This document shows positions 33,709-42,346 of a stretch of DNA of 64,000 bases, one piece after another. The DNA is from Streptomyces sp. YIM 130001 (GTDB lineage Bacteria; Actinomycetota; Actinomycetes; Streptomycetales; Streptomycetaceae): NCBI RefSeq assembly GCF_003574445.1, contig NZ_KZ984556.1:238721-302720 (forward strand). The letters are read 5' to 3'. A program made the translations under genes and the position numbers. The notes under the pieces were generated by a model that was not told where the DNA came from, did no database searches, and saw nothing but the letters and a program-made list of their open reading frames with translations. Every line of letters begins with the position of its first letter. Within the stretch, counting starts at the first letter, position 1.

Positions 33709-35418
33709 TCAGGAGGCCGCCGTCCAGGTGCGGCGGTCGCGGGCCACTCGGTGGACGTGTGCCACCTGGGCGGGGGTGAGGGCGCCGGTCAGCGGGCCGA
33801 GCGCGGAGACCTGCCGCTCCTGGTAGAGGCGGGCGGGCAGCCTGGTGGCCTCCACGGTCAGCTCGGTGACCCCGACGTAGACCACGACGCGCTGCACCTG
33901 GAAGGTGAACTCACAGTGCCGCGCGATGACTTCGCGGACCCGTGCGGCGTCGGTGTCGTCCGCGAGGTGGTGCGCCTGCGCGGTGCCGCTGCCGATGCGG
34001 ACCGTGTCGTCGTCGACGCGTACCGCCTGGCCGGGATGGTGGCGGGTGGCGATGGCGAAGACGCCGCCGGGGCCGACGAGGAGATGGTCGATGTCCTCGG
34101 TGCCGGACAGCGGGATGGAGTGCAGGACGTACCAGCCGTGGCGCTTCAGCCGGTGCAGCTCGGAGCCGACGCGCTTCTCGCCCGCGAGGTCGACCCGCCA
34201 GGACTTCTCCTGTTCGGAACGCCGCTGCAGCCGTGACCCGAGCCGTTCCGACCGCTCCTGCCGGACCTGGTCGAGCAACGCCCGGATTCGTCCGCCGGGC
34301 CGGGCGGTGGCGAGGTCGAACTCGGGCGGGACGGTGGCGGGTTGGGTTGCGGGGCCGGTACCGGCGTCGGGGTGGATGGTCGGGGTGCTGGGGGTGCCCG
34401 GACGGGCCTTCGGTGCGCCGGCGCGGCCGCTGTCCGGTTCCGGGGCGGCGGGCGGTGCGGCCGGCTGCTCGACGGGTGCGCGCCGAGCGGGGGCGGGCGG
34501 TTCGGTGAGGGTCGTCGGCGAGGTGGGGATACCCGGCGTGGTTCGTCCGGTCGACTCCGCGTGACTCGCCTCGGTACGACCGGACTCCGTACGACCGGAC
34601 TCCGTACGACCGACCTCCCGGGACACCGGCGCCGGGGAGACGCCGGCGGCGTTGCGGGGCGTGCGGGGTGCCGCGGGTGCCGCCGTCTCCGCGGAGGTGG
34701 CCGGAATGGCCCCTGGGGTCGTGGACCCGGGTGCCGTCGCTGTGGCGGGCGCGTCCGGCACCGAAGGGGGCAGGTACGGCATGGGAGGCGGGGCCGGGGA
34801 CGGCGGCGGAGCCGGGGGCGGGGCCGCCAAGAAGTCCGAAGTCCCTTGCAAGAGATCGGACTTGGTGAGCGGAGACCCCGCAGTGGTGAAGGGGTTCACC
34901 CCGTCGTCCGACCTCCCGGACGGCGTGTCCGGCTCGGCGTCGCGCGCCAGCGGGCCACGTCGCTGCGTGGCGGTGGTCCACCAGCGGGAGTCGGGAGCCA
35001 GCCGCCCCGCGGTCCGCGTGGGGTCCCCGCCACCGGACCTCTCGCCCCCGGACCGTCCGACGGCGACCGCGGCTCCGCGAACCGCCGATCCCGATCCCGC
35101 GCCCGATCCCGCTCCCCGTCCCGACGCGGCCAGGGCCGCCGTCACCGGCGAACCCGTCGTCGCGGCGGGGGCTTCCGCCGGGGCGGCGTCGGGCCGGGAC
35201 CCGGAGCGTGCTTCGTCCGGCGGGCGCGTGGCGGGTAACTGGTAGTCGGCCAGAGTCTGCTCGAGGGCGTTCAGCGCCGCGTGACCGTATCTGGCGTCGG
35301 TGATCGTGATGCGGCCCGTGGGGCGGTCCAGCCAGCCGACCGCGGTGCCGTCCGGCAGACCCACGTACCAGCGGTCATGGCCGAAGCGCTGCCACTGAGT
35401 GACCCGGAGCTCGCTCAT
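33709..35418 (-). CDS. NERD-domain protein with long disordered linker
   Basis: A 569-residue protein. An N-terminal 70-residue domain (LRVTQWQRFGHDRWYVGLPD; GRITITDARYGHAALNAL) is followed by about 290 residues rich in Pro, Ala, Thr, Ser and Gly, then a NERD domain (about 400-520): EKRVGSELHRLKRHGWYVLH, the nuclease-like DIDHLLVGPGGVFAIATRHH, and a VVYVG strand. Asp in EDID is kept, but the usual K in the K-x-H/W position is replaced (RHHPG), so catalytic competence is doubtful. ATG 35418 has GGGAGGAACG. A DNA- or RNA-processing role is inferred from the family only. Confidence 0.8.
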   Translation of the reverse strand: MSELRVTQWQRFGHDRWYVGLPDGTAVGWLDRPTGRITITDARYGHAALNALEQTLADYQLPATRPPDEARSGSRPDAAPAEAPAATTGSPVTAALAASGRGAGSGAGSGSAVRGAAVAVGRSGGERSGGGDPTRTAGRLAPDSRWWTTATQRRGPLARDAEPDTPSGRSDDGVNPFTTAGSPLTKSDLLQGTSDFLAAPPPAPPPSPAPPPMPYLPPSVPDAPATATAPGSTTPGAIPATSAETAAPAAPRTPRNAAGVSPAPVSREVGRTESGRTESGRTEASHAESTGRTTPGIPTSPTTLTEPPAPARRAPVEQPAAPPAAPEPDSGRAGAPKARPGTPSTPTIHPDAGTGPATQPATVPPEFDLATARPGGRIRALLDQVRQERSERLGSRLQRRSEQEKSWRVDLAGEKRVGSELHRLKRHGWYVLHSIPLSGTEDIDHLLVGPGGVFAIATRHHPGQAVRVDDDTVRIGSGTAQAHHLADDTDAARVREVIARHCEFTFQVQRVVVYVGVTELTVEATRLPARLYQERQVSALGPLTGALTPAQVAHVHRVARDRRTWTAAS

Positions 35419-35920
35419 CGTTCCTCCCACATTGCGTTGCCGATGCCGTTCCGTCCCGCGGTCCCGGTGCGTGCCGCGTCACCGCGCCGCTCGGACGCTC
35501 GGACGCTCGGAGCGAACGCACGTACGGGGGCCCGGGCCGCCATCGCAACAGTCCCGCGACGGCGCTCACAAGGGCGCCCGGCGACGGCACGGCTCGCACG
35601 GGTCGCCACGCGCAGGGCACGGGGCGCACGCCCGCCGTCCGTCCGCCCACCGTCCGCCCCCTACCGCCGGAAAAACCTCTCCGCGCGCACCGCACATCGC
35701 CCCCGTCACCCGCCCCGGGGGCCTCGTCCGCGCCCGTTCCCCGGCCCGGGCCCCTGCCCCTGCGCCCCTCCCGTACGGGCACGGCACACAGCGCCACCGA
35801 GGCTCGGGGTACGGTCCGCAGATACGCTCCCACCTGCACTTTCGATGCCCTCCGCCGTACTGTTCGACGCACCGGGACACGTACCTGAGCCCCCTGGGAG
35901 ACCCACCGCAAGGAGCCCGC
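35419..35920. other. Divergent intergenic region, about 500 bases
   Basis: No gene is supported in either strand; open frames here are GC-rich artefacts with no family resemblance. Two TCGGACGC copies and a partial third lie at 35491-35511. The promoters of the NERD gene and the methyltransferase must lie here, but I cannot identify them with confidence. Confidence 0.4.
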
Positions 35921-36883
35921 ATGCCGCTGCCGCCCGCGGACGCACCCCTCGAACCGACACCCCCCGCCGGCCGCGCGCCCGCCCCGACCCCCCACACCGC
36001 TCCCTCCGCCGCCTCAGCTCCCTCCGCCCGCAACATCCGCACCGCGGAAGACGTGTTGGCCCTCCTCGACGGCCTCTTCCCGCCCGAGGCCGACCGGTGG
36101 ACCGAAGGCGCGGCGGGGTGGTGGGACGAGTTCTACGCCGACCGCGACCGGGAGGTCCCGTTCTTCACGGAGAAGCCCGACGAGAACCTCGCCTCTTACC
36201 TCGACCGGGGCCTCGTACCGCCGCACGGACGCGCCCTCGATCTCGGCTGCGGCCCGGGCCGCAACGCGCTGCTGCTCGCGGCCCGCGGCTACCAGGTCGA
36301 CGCCGTGGACCTCTCACCGGCGGCGATCGGCTGGGCCGAGGAGCGTGCGCGGCAGGCGGGCGCCGGCATCCGCTTCGTGTGCGCCGACGCCTTCACCACG
36401 GACCGGATCACCGGCCCGTACGACCTGGTCTTCGACTCCGGATGCTTCCACCATCTGCCCCCGCACCGCCGGATCAGCTACCTCGCGTTCCTCGGCCGGC
36501 TCCTGGCGCCCGGCGGGCATTTCGGTCTGAGCTGCTTCGCGGCCGGCGGCATGGGTTCGGAGCTGCCGGACGCGGAGTTCTACGACGGCTCGCGCCGGCT
36601 GCACGGCGGTCTCGCCTACAGCGCCGACGAGCTGCGCGGCATCTTCGACGCTCTGACGGAGGTCGAGCTGCGGCCGATGCGGGCGGAGCCGGCCGATTCC
36701 CCGTACTTCGGCGTCCCGTTCCTGCACGCGGCACTCTTCCGCTCCCGGCCGGCACCGCTCGAGGGCCACCGACCGATCGCGAGACCCCGACCGAACGAGA
36801 CCCCGAGCGAACGCGAGCCCGGACCGAACGCAAGCCCCCCCGGCCGTTCGAGAGCAGCCCCCCGGCCGATAGGGACCCACTAA
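35921..36883 (+). CDS. Class I SAM-dependent methyltransferase
   Basis: A 320-residue protein. A Pro/Ala-rich N-terminus (1-40) leads to the TrmB/TehB-like segment GWWDEFYADRDREVPFFTEKPDE, SAM motif I ALDLGCGPGRNALLLAARG, motif II VDAVDLSPAAIGWAEERA, then YDLVFDSGCFHHLPPH and GGHFGLSCFAAGGMGSELPD. ATG 35921 is preceded by AAGGAGCCCGC, an ideal site. The acceptor is unknown; small-molecule methylation is likely. Its last 4 bases overlap the convergent Gsp-synthase-like gene. Confidence 0.88.
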   Translation: MPLPPADAPLEPTPPAGRAPAPTPHTAPSAASAPSARNIRTAEDVLALLDGLFPPEADRWTEGAAGWWDEFYADRDREVPFFTEKPDENLASYLDRGLVPPHGRALDLGCGPGRNALLLAARGYQVDAVDLSPAAIGWAEERARQAGAGIRFVCADAFTTDRITGPYDLVFDSGCFHHLPPHRRISYLAFLGRLLAPGGHFGLSCFAAGGMGSELPDAEFYDGSRRLHGGLAYSADELRGIFDALTEVELRPMRAEPADSPYFGVPFLHAALFRSRPAPLEGHRPIARPRPNETPSEREPGPNASPPGRSRAAPRPIGTH

Positions 36884-38064
36884 AGGATCACATGCGGCAG
36901 GAACCGCGCGTACTCGTCCGTGATCAGCCCCGACGACTCCCGAATGCCGAGCCCCGCCGCCGCGTCCTCGACGACCCACGCGCCGAGCACCACACGGTTG
37001 CCGTCGAAGTCCGGCAGCGGTGCCAACTTCTGGTAACAGCAAGGGTCTTCACGTAGCACGGGTGCGGCACCGGGCTCGTGCACGGTGACACCGGCGCCCT
37101 CGCGGCCGAGCAGCGGCTTCGCCACGTACCCGCCGTGCGCGGCGAGTTCGCGCGGTCCGTCCAGGTAGGCGGGCAGCAGGTTCGGATGGCCCGGGTCGAG
37201 TTCCCAGAGGATCGCCAGGAGTGCCTTGTTGGACAGGAGCATCTTCCAGGCGGGTTCGATCCACAGGGTGGTGCCGGTGCCGCCGCCGTTGTCCAGGGTG
37301 TCCAGGACCTGCGGGGCGAAGGGGTCGGTGACCAGCCATTCCCACGGGTACAGCTTGAAGCAGCTGCGGATGAAGCGGAGCCTCTCGTCGACGAAACGGC
37401 CCGAGATGCGGTCCCAGCCGATGTCCTCCACGGCGATGGCCTCGGTGTCGATGCCCGCCTGCTGGGCGGTCTCGCGCAGGTACGCGACCGTCATCAGGTC
37501 CTCACCGATCTCGTCGCCGGTGGAGTGCGCGAAGTACAGCGGACTGCCCGGTGGCAGCAGCGCGGCCTGCTTCTTCCAGGCGTCGACGAGGCGTTCGTGC
37601 AGCGAGTTCCACTGGTCGGCGCCCGGGAAGCGGTCCTCCATCCAGAACCACTGCGGGCTCGCGGCTTCCACCAGTGAGGTGGGGGTGTCCGCGTTGTACT
37701 CCAGCATCTTGGCCGGACCCGAACCGTCATAGCGGAGGTCGAACCGTCCGTAGACGGAGGGGAGTTCGGGGCGGCGGCGCCAGGCTTCGGCGATCAGAGA
37801 CGCCAGGCGCGGGTCGGTGATGCCGAGTTCGGCGAAGCGGTCGTGCTCGACGATGTGCGCGGCGGCGGTCAGGCACATGGCGTGCAGTTCCTCGACCACC
37901 TCCTCCAGGGCCTCGATCTCGGGCAGCGAGAAGACATAGTGCGCGCTCTCGTCCCAGTAGGGGCGCAGGGAGTCGTCCGGGTACCGGGTCAGCGGGTAGA
38001 CGCAGCCCTGGTCCTCGACGATGCGCTGCCAGTCGTCGCGGGGCTCGATGGTGCGGCGCTGCAC
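36880..38064 (-). CDS. Glutathionylspermidine synthase family protein (YgiC-like)
   Basis: A 394-residue ATP-grasp ligase of the Gsp-synthase C-terminal family, lacking the amidase domain. Visible segments are VYGRFDLRYDGSGPAKMLEYNADTP split around the substrate loop, the ATP-grasp core (LWIEPAWKMLLSNKALLAIL; YVAKPLLGREGAGVTV) and QKLAPLPDFDG, with the metal and ATP residues kept. Streptomyces makes no glutathione, so the true substrate is a different peptide or amine. It starts 3 bases after the stop of a small Gly/Ser-rich protein gene, the same pairing as E. coli ygiB-ygiC. Confidence 0.88.
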   Translation of the reverse strand: MQRRTIEPRDDWQRIVEDQGCVYPLTRYPDDSLRPYWDESAHYVFSLPEIEALEEVVEELHAMCLTAAAHIVEHDRFAELGITDPRLASLIAEAWRRRPELPSVYGRFDLRYDGSGPAKMLEYNADTPTSLVEAASPQWFWMEDRFPGADQWNSLHERLVDAWKKQAALLPPGSPLYFAHSTGDEIGEDLMTVAYLRETAQQAGIDTEAIAVEDIGWDRISGRFVDERLRFIRSCFKLYPWEWLVTDPFAPQVLDTLDNGGGTGTTLWIEPAWKMLLSNKALLAILWELDPGHPNLLPAYLDGPRELAAHGGYVAKPLLGREGAGVTVHEPGAAPVLREDPCCYQKLAPLPDFDGNRVVLGAWVVEDAAAGLGIRESSGLITDEYARFLPHVIL

Positions 38065-38067
38065 GGG

Positions 38068-38439
38068 TCAGCCGCCGCTGGAGGACGAGCAGCCGAAGCC
38101 GCCGCGGTCCACGGACGCCTTGTCGAAGCTGCCGCCGTCGACGCGGCCGCCCTTGGACTTGCCGCCGTAGTAGTACGAGCCGCTGCCGCCGCTCTCGCAC
38201 TCGTAGCTCGGCAGCTTCTTCTTGGTCAGCGGGTCCACGCAGCGCTTGTCGGGCTCGGAGCCGCAGGCGGTGAGCGCCGCGGCGAGCACACCCATACCGC
38301 CGAGGATCACGGTGCTGGAGCGCAGCCGCCGCGGGGCGGCGCCCTTGCGCCGAGCGGGCCGCCTCTTCTCCGCCGCTGCCGTTGGGCGCGCGTCCGTCGG
38401 CTCGCCCGGTTCCGTACCGGCCCGTGTCGCCGTAGTCAT
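38068..38439 (-). CDS. Small membrane-anchored Gly/Ser-rich protein (YgiB-like position)
   Basis: A 123-residue protein. A basic, disordered N-terminus (1-40) is followed by a hydrophobic segment with LTAC-GSEP, an acceptable lipobox at C59, then a Cys-containing domain (KRCVDPLTKKKLPSYEC) and a tail YYYGGKSKGGRVDGGSFDKA ending GFGCSSSSGG. It heads a two-gene operon with the YgiC-like ligase, stop and start being 3 bases apart. E. coli YgiB (DUF1190) is likewise a small Gly/Ser-rich lipoprotein paired with YgiC. A substrate or partner role is inferred. Confidence 0.72.
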   Translation of the reverse strand: MTTATRAGTEPGEPTDARPTAAAEKRRPARRKGAAPRRLRSSTVILGGMGVLAAALTACGSEPDKRCVDPLTKKKLPSYECESGGSGSYYYGGKSKGGRVDGGSFDKASVDRGGFGCSSSSGG

Positions 38440-38724
38440 GATCCAGCCACTCCCCCGTGGCGCGTCCGTCCTCCGGCCGCGCAGTTCGCATCGTGTTCAG
38501 CGTACGTACTCACGCCGAGAGCCCTGCAGAAGGTTCCACGGGCTGCGAACAGGTCATGTTTCAGGCCGACTTGACCGATTGATGTCGGCGCGTATCCGGC
38601 CGCGCCGACGGGGCCGACGGGGCCGACGGGAAGGGGATGCCGGGCGGTCCACCGGGTAGACACCTCCCGGTCCTCACGGCCCCGCGCCCGCGGGCGCCCC
38701 CGAGACTCACGCGAAGGAGGCCCC
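38440..38724. other. Divergent control region of the ribose-type operon
   Basis: No gene is seen. TTGACC at 38571-38576 and TATCCG at 38593-38598 (16-bp spacer) is a possible promoter for the ABC operon, followed by three GCCGACGGG copies. No clear LacI-type palindrome is visible. Confidence 0.4.
38604..38630. repeat. 9-bp tandem array GCCGACGGG x3
   Basis: Three perfect copies lie in the leader region of the sugar ABC operon. This is one of several 9-bp arrays in the window. Confidence 0.85.
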
Positions 38725-40395
38725 GTGACCGACGACGATCCGGACCGGCAGCGACGCCCGCACCCGCCCCCGTCGCTCGAGGACGGTGACCCGCCGCTGC
38801 TCCGCACCGAGGGAATCCGTAAGGCGTTTCCCGGTGTACTCGCCCTGGACGGCGTCGACTTCGAGTTGCGGCGCGGCGAGGTCCATGCGCTGCTCGGCGA
38901 GAACGGTGCGGGCAAGAGCACCCTGATCAAGGTGCTCTCGGGCGCCCATCGCGCCGACGCCGGACGCATCACGATGGACGGGCGCGAGGTGCGGATCCGG
39001 GGGACGGCGGACGCGGAGCGGCTGGGGATCGCGACGGTGCATCAGGAGTTCACGCTGGTACCGGAGTTGAGTGTCGGGGAGAACATGTTCCTCGGGCGGC
39101 AGCCGCGACGTTTCGGGATGATCGACCGGGGACGTATGGCGGCTGATGCGGAGGCGCTCCTCGCCCGGGTCGGCCTCGCTCTCGATCCGCACCTGAAGGT
39201 CCGTCAACTGGGCGTGGCACAGCGGCAGATGGTGGAGATCGCGAAGGCACTCAGCCTCGACGCACGGATCCTCGTGATGGACGAGCCGACGGCCGTACTC
39301 ACCTCGCAGGAGGTCACCCGGCTCTTCGCCATCGTGCGGCAACTGCGCGACGAGGGCGTGGCGGTGGCCCTGATCACCCACCATCTCGAGGAGATCGCCG
39401 AGGTCGGGGACAGGGTGACGGTGCTGCGGGACGGCCGCAGCGTGGGCCGGTTGCCTGCCTCCGCGTCCGAGGACGAGCTGGTGCGGCTGATGGTCGGACG
39501 GAGTATCGAGCAGCAGTACCCGCGACGGCGCGGTCCGGCCGGGCCTGCCCTCCTGAAGGTGGCGGGACTGACCCGTGACGGGGTGTTCCACGATGTGAGT
39601 TTCGAGGTGCGGGCGGGTGAAGTCGTGGGCCTGGCGGGCCTGGTGGGCGCGGGGCGCACGGAGGTCGCACGGGCCGTGTTCGGCGCGGACGCCTACGACG
39701 CCGGGACGGTGGAGGTGCACGGCAGCCCGCTGCCGCCGCGTGACGTGCCGGCGGCGCTCGGTGCGGGCCTCGGCCTCGTACCGGAGGACCGCAAGGGTCA
39801 GGGTCTGGTGCCGGACGCCTCCGTGCAGGACAACCTCTCGCTGGTCACGCTGCGTTCCGCGACGCGGGCCGGTTTCGTGGACGTTCGCAGGCAGCGGACG
39901 GCGGCCGAGGGGGTGGCGCGGCAGCTGGGCGTACGGATGGCGGGGCTCGGCCAGCCGGTGCGGACGCTGTCGGGCGGCAATCAGCAGAAGGTCGCGATCG
40001 GCAAGTGGCTGCTCGCCGAGGCGCAGGTGCTGATTCTCGACGAGCCGACGCGGGGCATCGACGTGGGCGCCAAGGTCGAGATCTACGGCCTGATCAACGA
40101 GTTGACGGAGGCGGGCCGCGCGGTCCTGATGATCTCCAGCGATCTGCCCGAGGTGCTCGGCATGAGCGACCGGGTGCTGGTGATGGCCGAGGGCCGAGTC
40201 GCGGGCGAACTGCCTGCCGAGGAGGCAACCCAGGACGCGGTGATGTCCCTCGCCGTCGCCGCGCGCCCGGCCCCGACCGACACGCCACCGGCCGCCCCGC
40301 CCGGGGAGGCCGCTTCACCGCCCACGGAACCCGACGAGGCCGCGCCACCGCCCACCGCCCGCCACGAGGAGGAGGAAGAGCCCCGTGACCACTGA
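38725..40395 (+). CDS. rbsA: Sugar ABC transporter ATP-binding protein (RbsA type)
   Basis: A 556-residue double-ATPase subunit of a carbohydrate importer. The first domain has Walker A LLGENGAGKST (58-68), Q-loop VHQEF, VAQRQMVEIAKAL and Walker B ILVMDEPTAVL. The degenerate-Walker second domain has VGLAGLVGAGRTE, LSGGNQQKVAIGKWL and LILDEPTRGID. That is the standard RbsA/XylG layout. GTG 38725 has AAGGAGG 5 bases upstream. A Pro/Glu-rich C-terminal tail (510-556) is unusual. It overlaps the permease gene. Substrate is ribose by association with the ribokinase-like gene; other pentoses are possible. Confidence 0.93.
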   Translation: MTDDDPDRQRRPHPPPSLEDGDPPLLRTEGIRKAFPGVLALDGVDFELRRGEVHALLGENGAGKSTLIKVLSGAHRADAGRITMDGREVRIRGTADAERLGIATVHQEFTLVPELSVGENMFLGRQPRRFGMIDRGRMAADAEALLARVGLALDPHLKVRQLGVAQRQMVEIAKALSLDARILVMDEPTAVLTSQEVTRLFAIVRQLRDEGVAVALITHHLEEIAEVGDRVTVLRDGRSVGRLPASASEDELVRLMVGRSIEQQYPRRRGPAGPALLKVAGLTRDGVFHDVSFEVRAGEVVGLAGLVGAGRTEVARAVFGADAYDAGTVEVHGSPLPPRDVPAALGAGLGLVPEDRKGQGLVPDASVQDNLSLVTLRSATRAGFVDVRRQRTAAEGVARQLGVRMAGLGQPVRTLSGGNQQKVAIGKWLLAEAQVLILDEPTRGIDVGAKVEIYGLINELTEAGRAVLMISSDLPEVLGMSDRVLVMAEGRVAGELPAEEATQDAVMSLAVAARPAPTDTPPAAPPGEAASPPTEPDEAAPPPTARHEEEEEPRDH

Positions 40396-42346
40396 CAGCA
40401 GCACCCACCCGCAGAAGAAGGCGGCCGGGGCGGGCAGCGCCTTCGACTTCCGGCGCCTCCTTCTCGACAACGGCGCGCTCAGCGCCCTGGTCGTCCTGCT
40501 CCTCGCCCTGTCCCTGCTCTCGGACGACTTCCTGACCACCCAGAATCTCCTCAACGTCGGTGTGCAGGCGGCCGTCACCGCGATCCTGGCCTTCGGTGTC
40601 ACCTTCGTCATCGTGTCGGCCGGCATCGATCTCTCGGTCGGTTCGGTGGCCGCGCTGTCGGCGACCGTGCTCGCCTGGACGGCGACCACCGAGGGCGTCC
40701 CGGTGTGGATCGCCGTCCTGCTCGCCCTCGCCACCGGCCTGGCCTGCGGTTTCGTGAGCGGCGCGCTCATCTCGTACGGGAAGCTCCCGCCGTTCATCGC
40801 GACGCTCGCCATGCTGTCCGTGGGACGCGGTCTGTCCCTGGTGATCTCCGACGGCACTCCGATCGCGTTCCCGGACTCGGTGGCGCGGCTCGGGGACACC
40901 ATCGGCGGGTGGCTGCCGGTCCCGGTCCTGGTGATGGCGGTCGCGGGTCTGGTGACGGCCCTGGTGCTCGGACGCACGTACCTGGGGCGGTCGATGTACG
41001 CGATCGGCGGCAACGAGGAGGCGGCACGCCTGTCCGGGCTGCGGGTGCGGCGGCAGAAGCTGGTGATCTACGCACTGTCGGGCCTGTTCGCCGCGGTCGC
41101 CGGCATCGTGCTCGCCTCCCGTCTCGCCTCGGCGCAGCCGCAGGCGGCCCAGGGGTACGAACTCGACGCGATCGCCGCCGTGGTGATCGGCGGGGCGAGC
41201 CTGGCGGGCGGGGTCGGCAAAGCCTCCGGGACGCTGGTGGGTGCGCTGATCCTGGCCGTCCTGCGCAACGGTCTCAATCTGCTGTCGGTGTCCTCGTTCT
41301 GGCAGCAGGTGGTGATCGGGGCGGTGATCGCACTGGCGGTCCTGTTCGACACGCTGCGGCGCCGGGCCGACGGTGGGACCGGTGCGGCAGGTGCCGGAGC
41401 GCCCGGCTCCGGGCGGCGCGGGGCGCTGCGTCTGGGCTTGGTCGCGGTGTGTGTGGCGGCGGTGCTCGGCGCGATGACGCTGTTCAACTCGGGTTCGTCG
41501 GGCGGCGGTACGACGAAGGTGGGCATGTCGCTGTCCACGTTGGGCAATGCGTTCTTCGTCGAGATGAGGGCGGGCGCCGAGGCGGAGGCCAAGTCGCTGG
41601 GCGTCGATCTGACGGTCACGGACGCCCAGGACGACGCCTCGGTTCAGGCCGACCAGTTGCAGAATTTCAGCGGTGAAGGCATGGACGCGATCGTCGTGAA
41701 CCCGGTCGACTCCGATGCGGTGGCCCCCGGCGTACGGGCCGCGAAGAAGGCGGAGGTCCCGGTGATCGCCGCCGACCGGGCGGTGACCGGCACCACCACG
41801 GACTCGCTCGTCGCCTCGGACAACGTCGAGGGCGGCAGGCTCGCCGCCAAGGCTCTGGCCGAACACCTCGACGGCAAGGGCGAGATCGTGACGCTGCAGG
41901 GCGTGGCCGGTACGTCGGCGAGCCGCGAGCGGGGCAAGGGCTTCGCCGAGGGGATCAAGGCGTATCCGGGCATCGAGGTGGTCAGCAAGCAGCCCGCCGA
42001 GTTCGACCGGACCAAGGGCCTGGACGTGATGACGAACCTGATGCAGTCCCATCCGGACGTCGACGGTGTGTTCGCGGAGAACGACGAGATGGCGCTCGGC
42101 GCGGCGAAGGCGCTGGGCGACCGGGCCGGCAAGTCCGTGGCCGTGGTCGGATTCGACGGCACGCCGGACGGGATCAAGGCCGTGAAGGCGGGCACGCTGT
42201 ATGCCTCGGTGGCACAACTGCCCGAGCAGCTCGGCCGGATCGCGGTACGCAACGCCGTCCGGGCCGCCGACGACAAGGACGTGAAGAACATGATCAAGGT
42301 GCCGGTGAAGGTGGCCACCCGGGAGAACGCGGGCGATTTCTCGTGA
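40385..42346 (+). CDS. rbsCB: Fused sugar ABC permease and substrate-binding protein (RbsC-RbsB)
   Basis: A 653-residue fusion. Residues 25-330 are the RbsC-type permease (VTFVIVSAGIDLSVGSVAAL; VIGGASLAGGVGKASGTLVG; about nine helices). A linker and one extra helix (RLGLVAVCVAAVLGAMTLF, about 352-370) lead to an RbsB-type binding protein (378-650: FFVEMRAGAEAEAKSLGVDL; GMDAIVVNPVDSDAV; VAVVGFDGTPDGIKAVKAG). The extra helix would place the binding domain outside the membrane, tethered to its permease. GTG 40385 overlaps rbsA by 11 bases, and the stop overlaps the ribokinase start. Confidence 0.92.
   Translation: MTTDSSTHPQKKAAGAGSAFDFRRLLLDNGALSALVVLLLALSLLSDDFLTTQNLLNVGVQAAVTAILAFGVTFVIVSAGIDLSVGSVAALSATVLAWTATTEGVPVWIAVLLALATGLACGFVSGALISYGKLPPFIATLAMLSVGRGLSLVISDGTPIAFPDSVARLGDTIGGWLPVPVLVMAVAGLVTALVLGRTYLGRSMYAIGGNEEAARLSGLRVRRQKLVIYALSGLFAAVAGIVLASRLASAQPQAAQGYELDAIAAVVIGGASLAGGVGKASGTLVGALILAVLRNGLNLLSVSSFWQQVVIGAVIALAVLFDTLRRRADGGTGAAGAGAPGSGRRGALRLGLVAVCVAAVLGAMTLFNSGSSGGGTTKVGMSLSTLGNAFFVEMRAGAEAEAKSLGVDLTVTDAQDDASVQADQLQNFSGEGMDAIVVNPVDSDAVAPGVRAAKKAEVPVIAADRAVTGTTTDSLVASDNVEGGRLAAKALAEHLDGKGEIVTLQGVAGTSASRERGKGFAEGIKAYPGIEVVSKQPAEFDRTKGLDVMTNLMQSHPDVDGVFAENDEMALGAAKALGDRAGKSVAVVGFDGTPDGIKAVKAGTLYASVAQLPEQLGRIAVRNAVRAADDKDVKNMIKVPVKVATRENAGDFS

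Noticed and set aside
35419..35920. Possible unannotated gene between the NERD and methyltransferase genes
   Set aside because: Several frames stay open, but none has a ribosome site, a biased codon pattern or a recognisable motif; it is best read as a control region.
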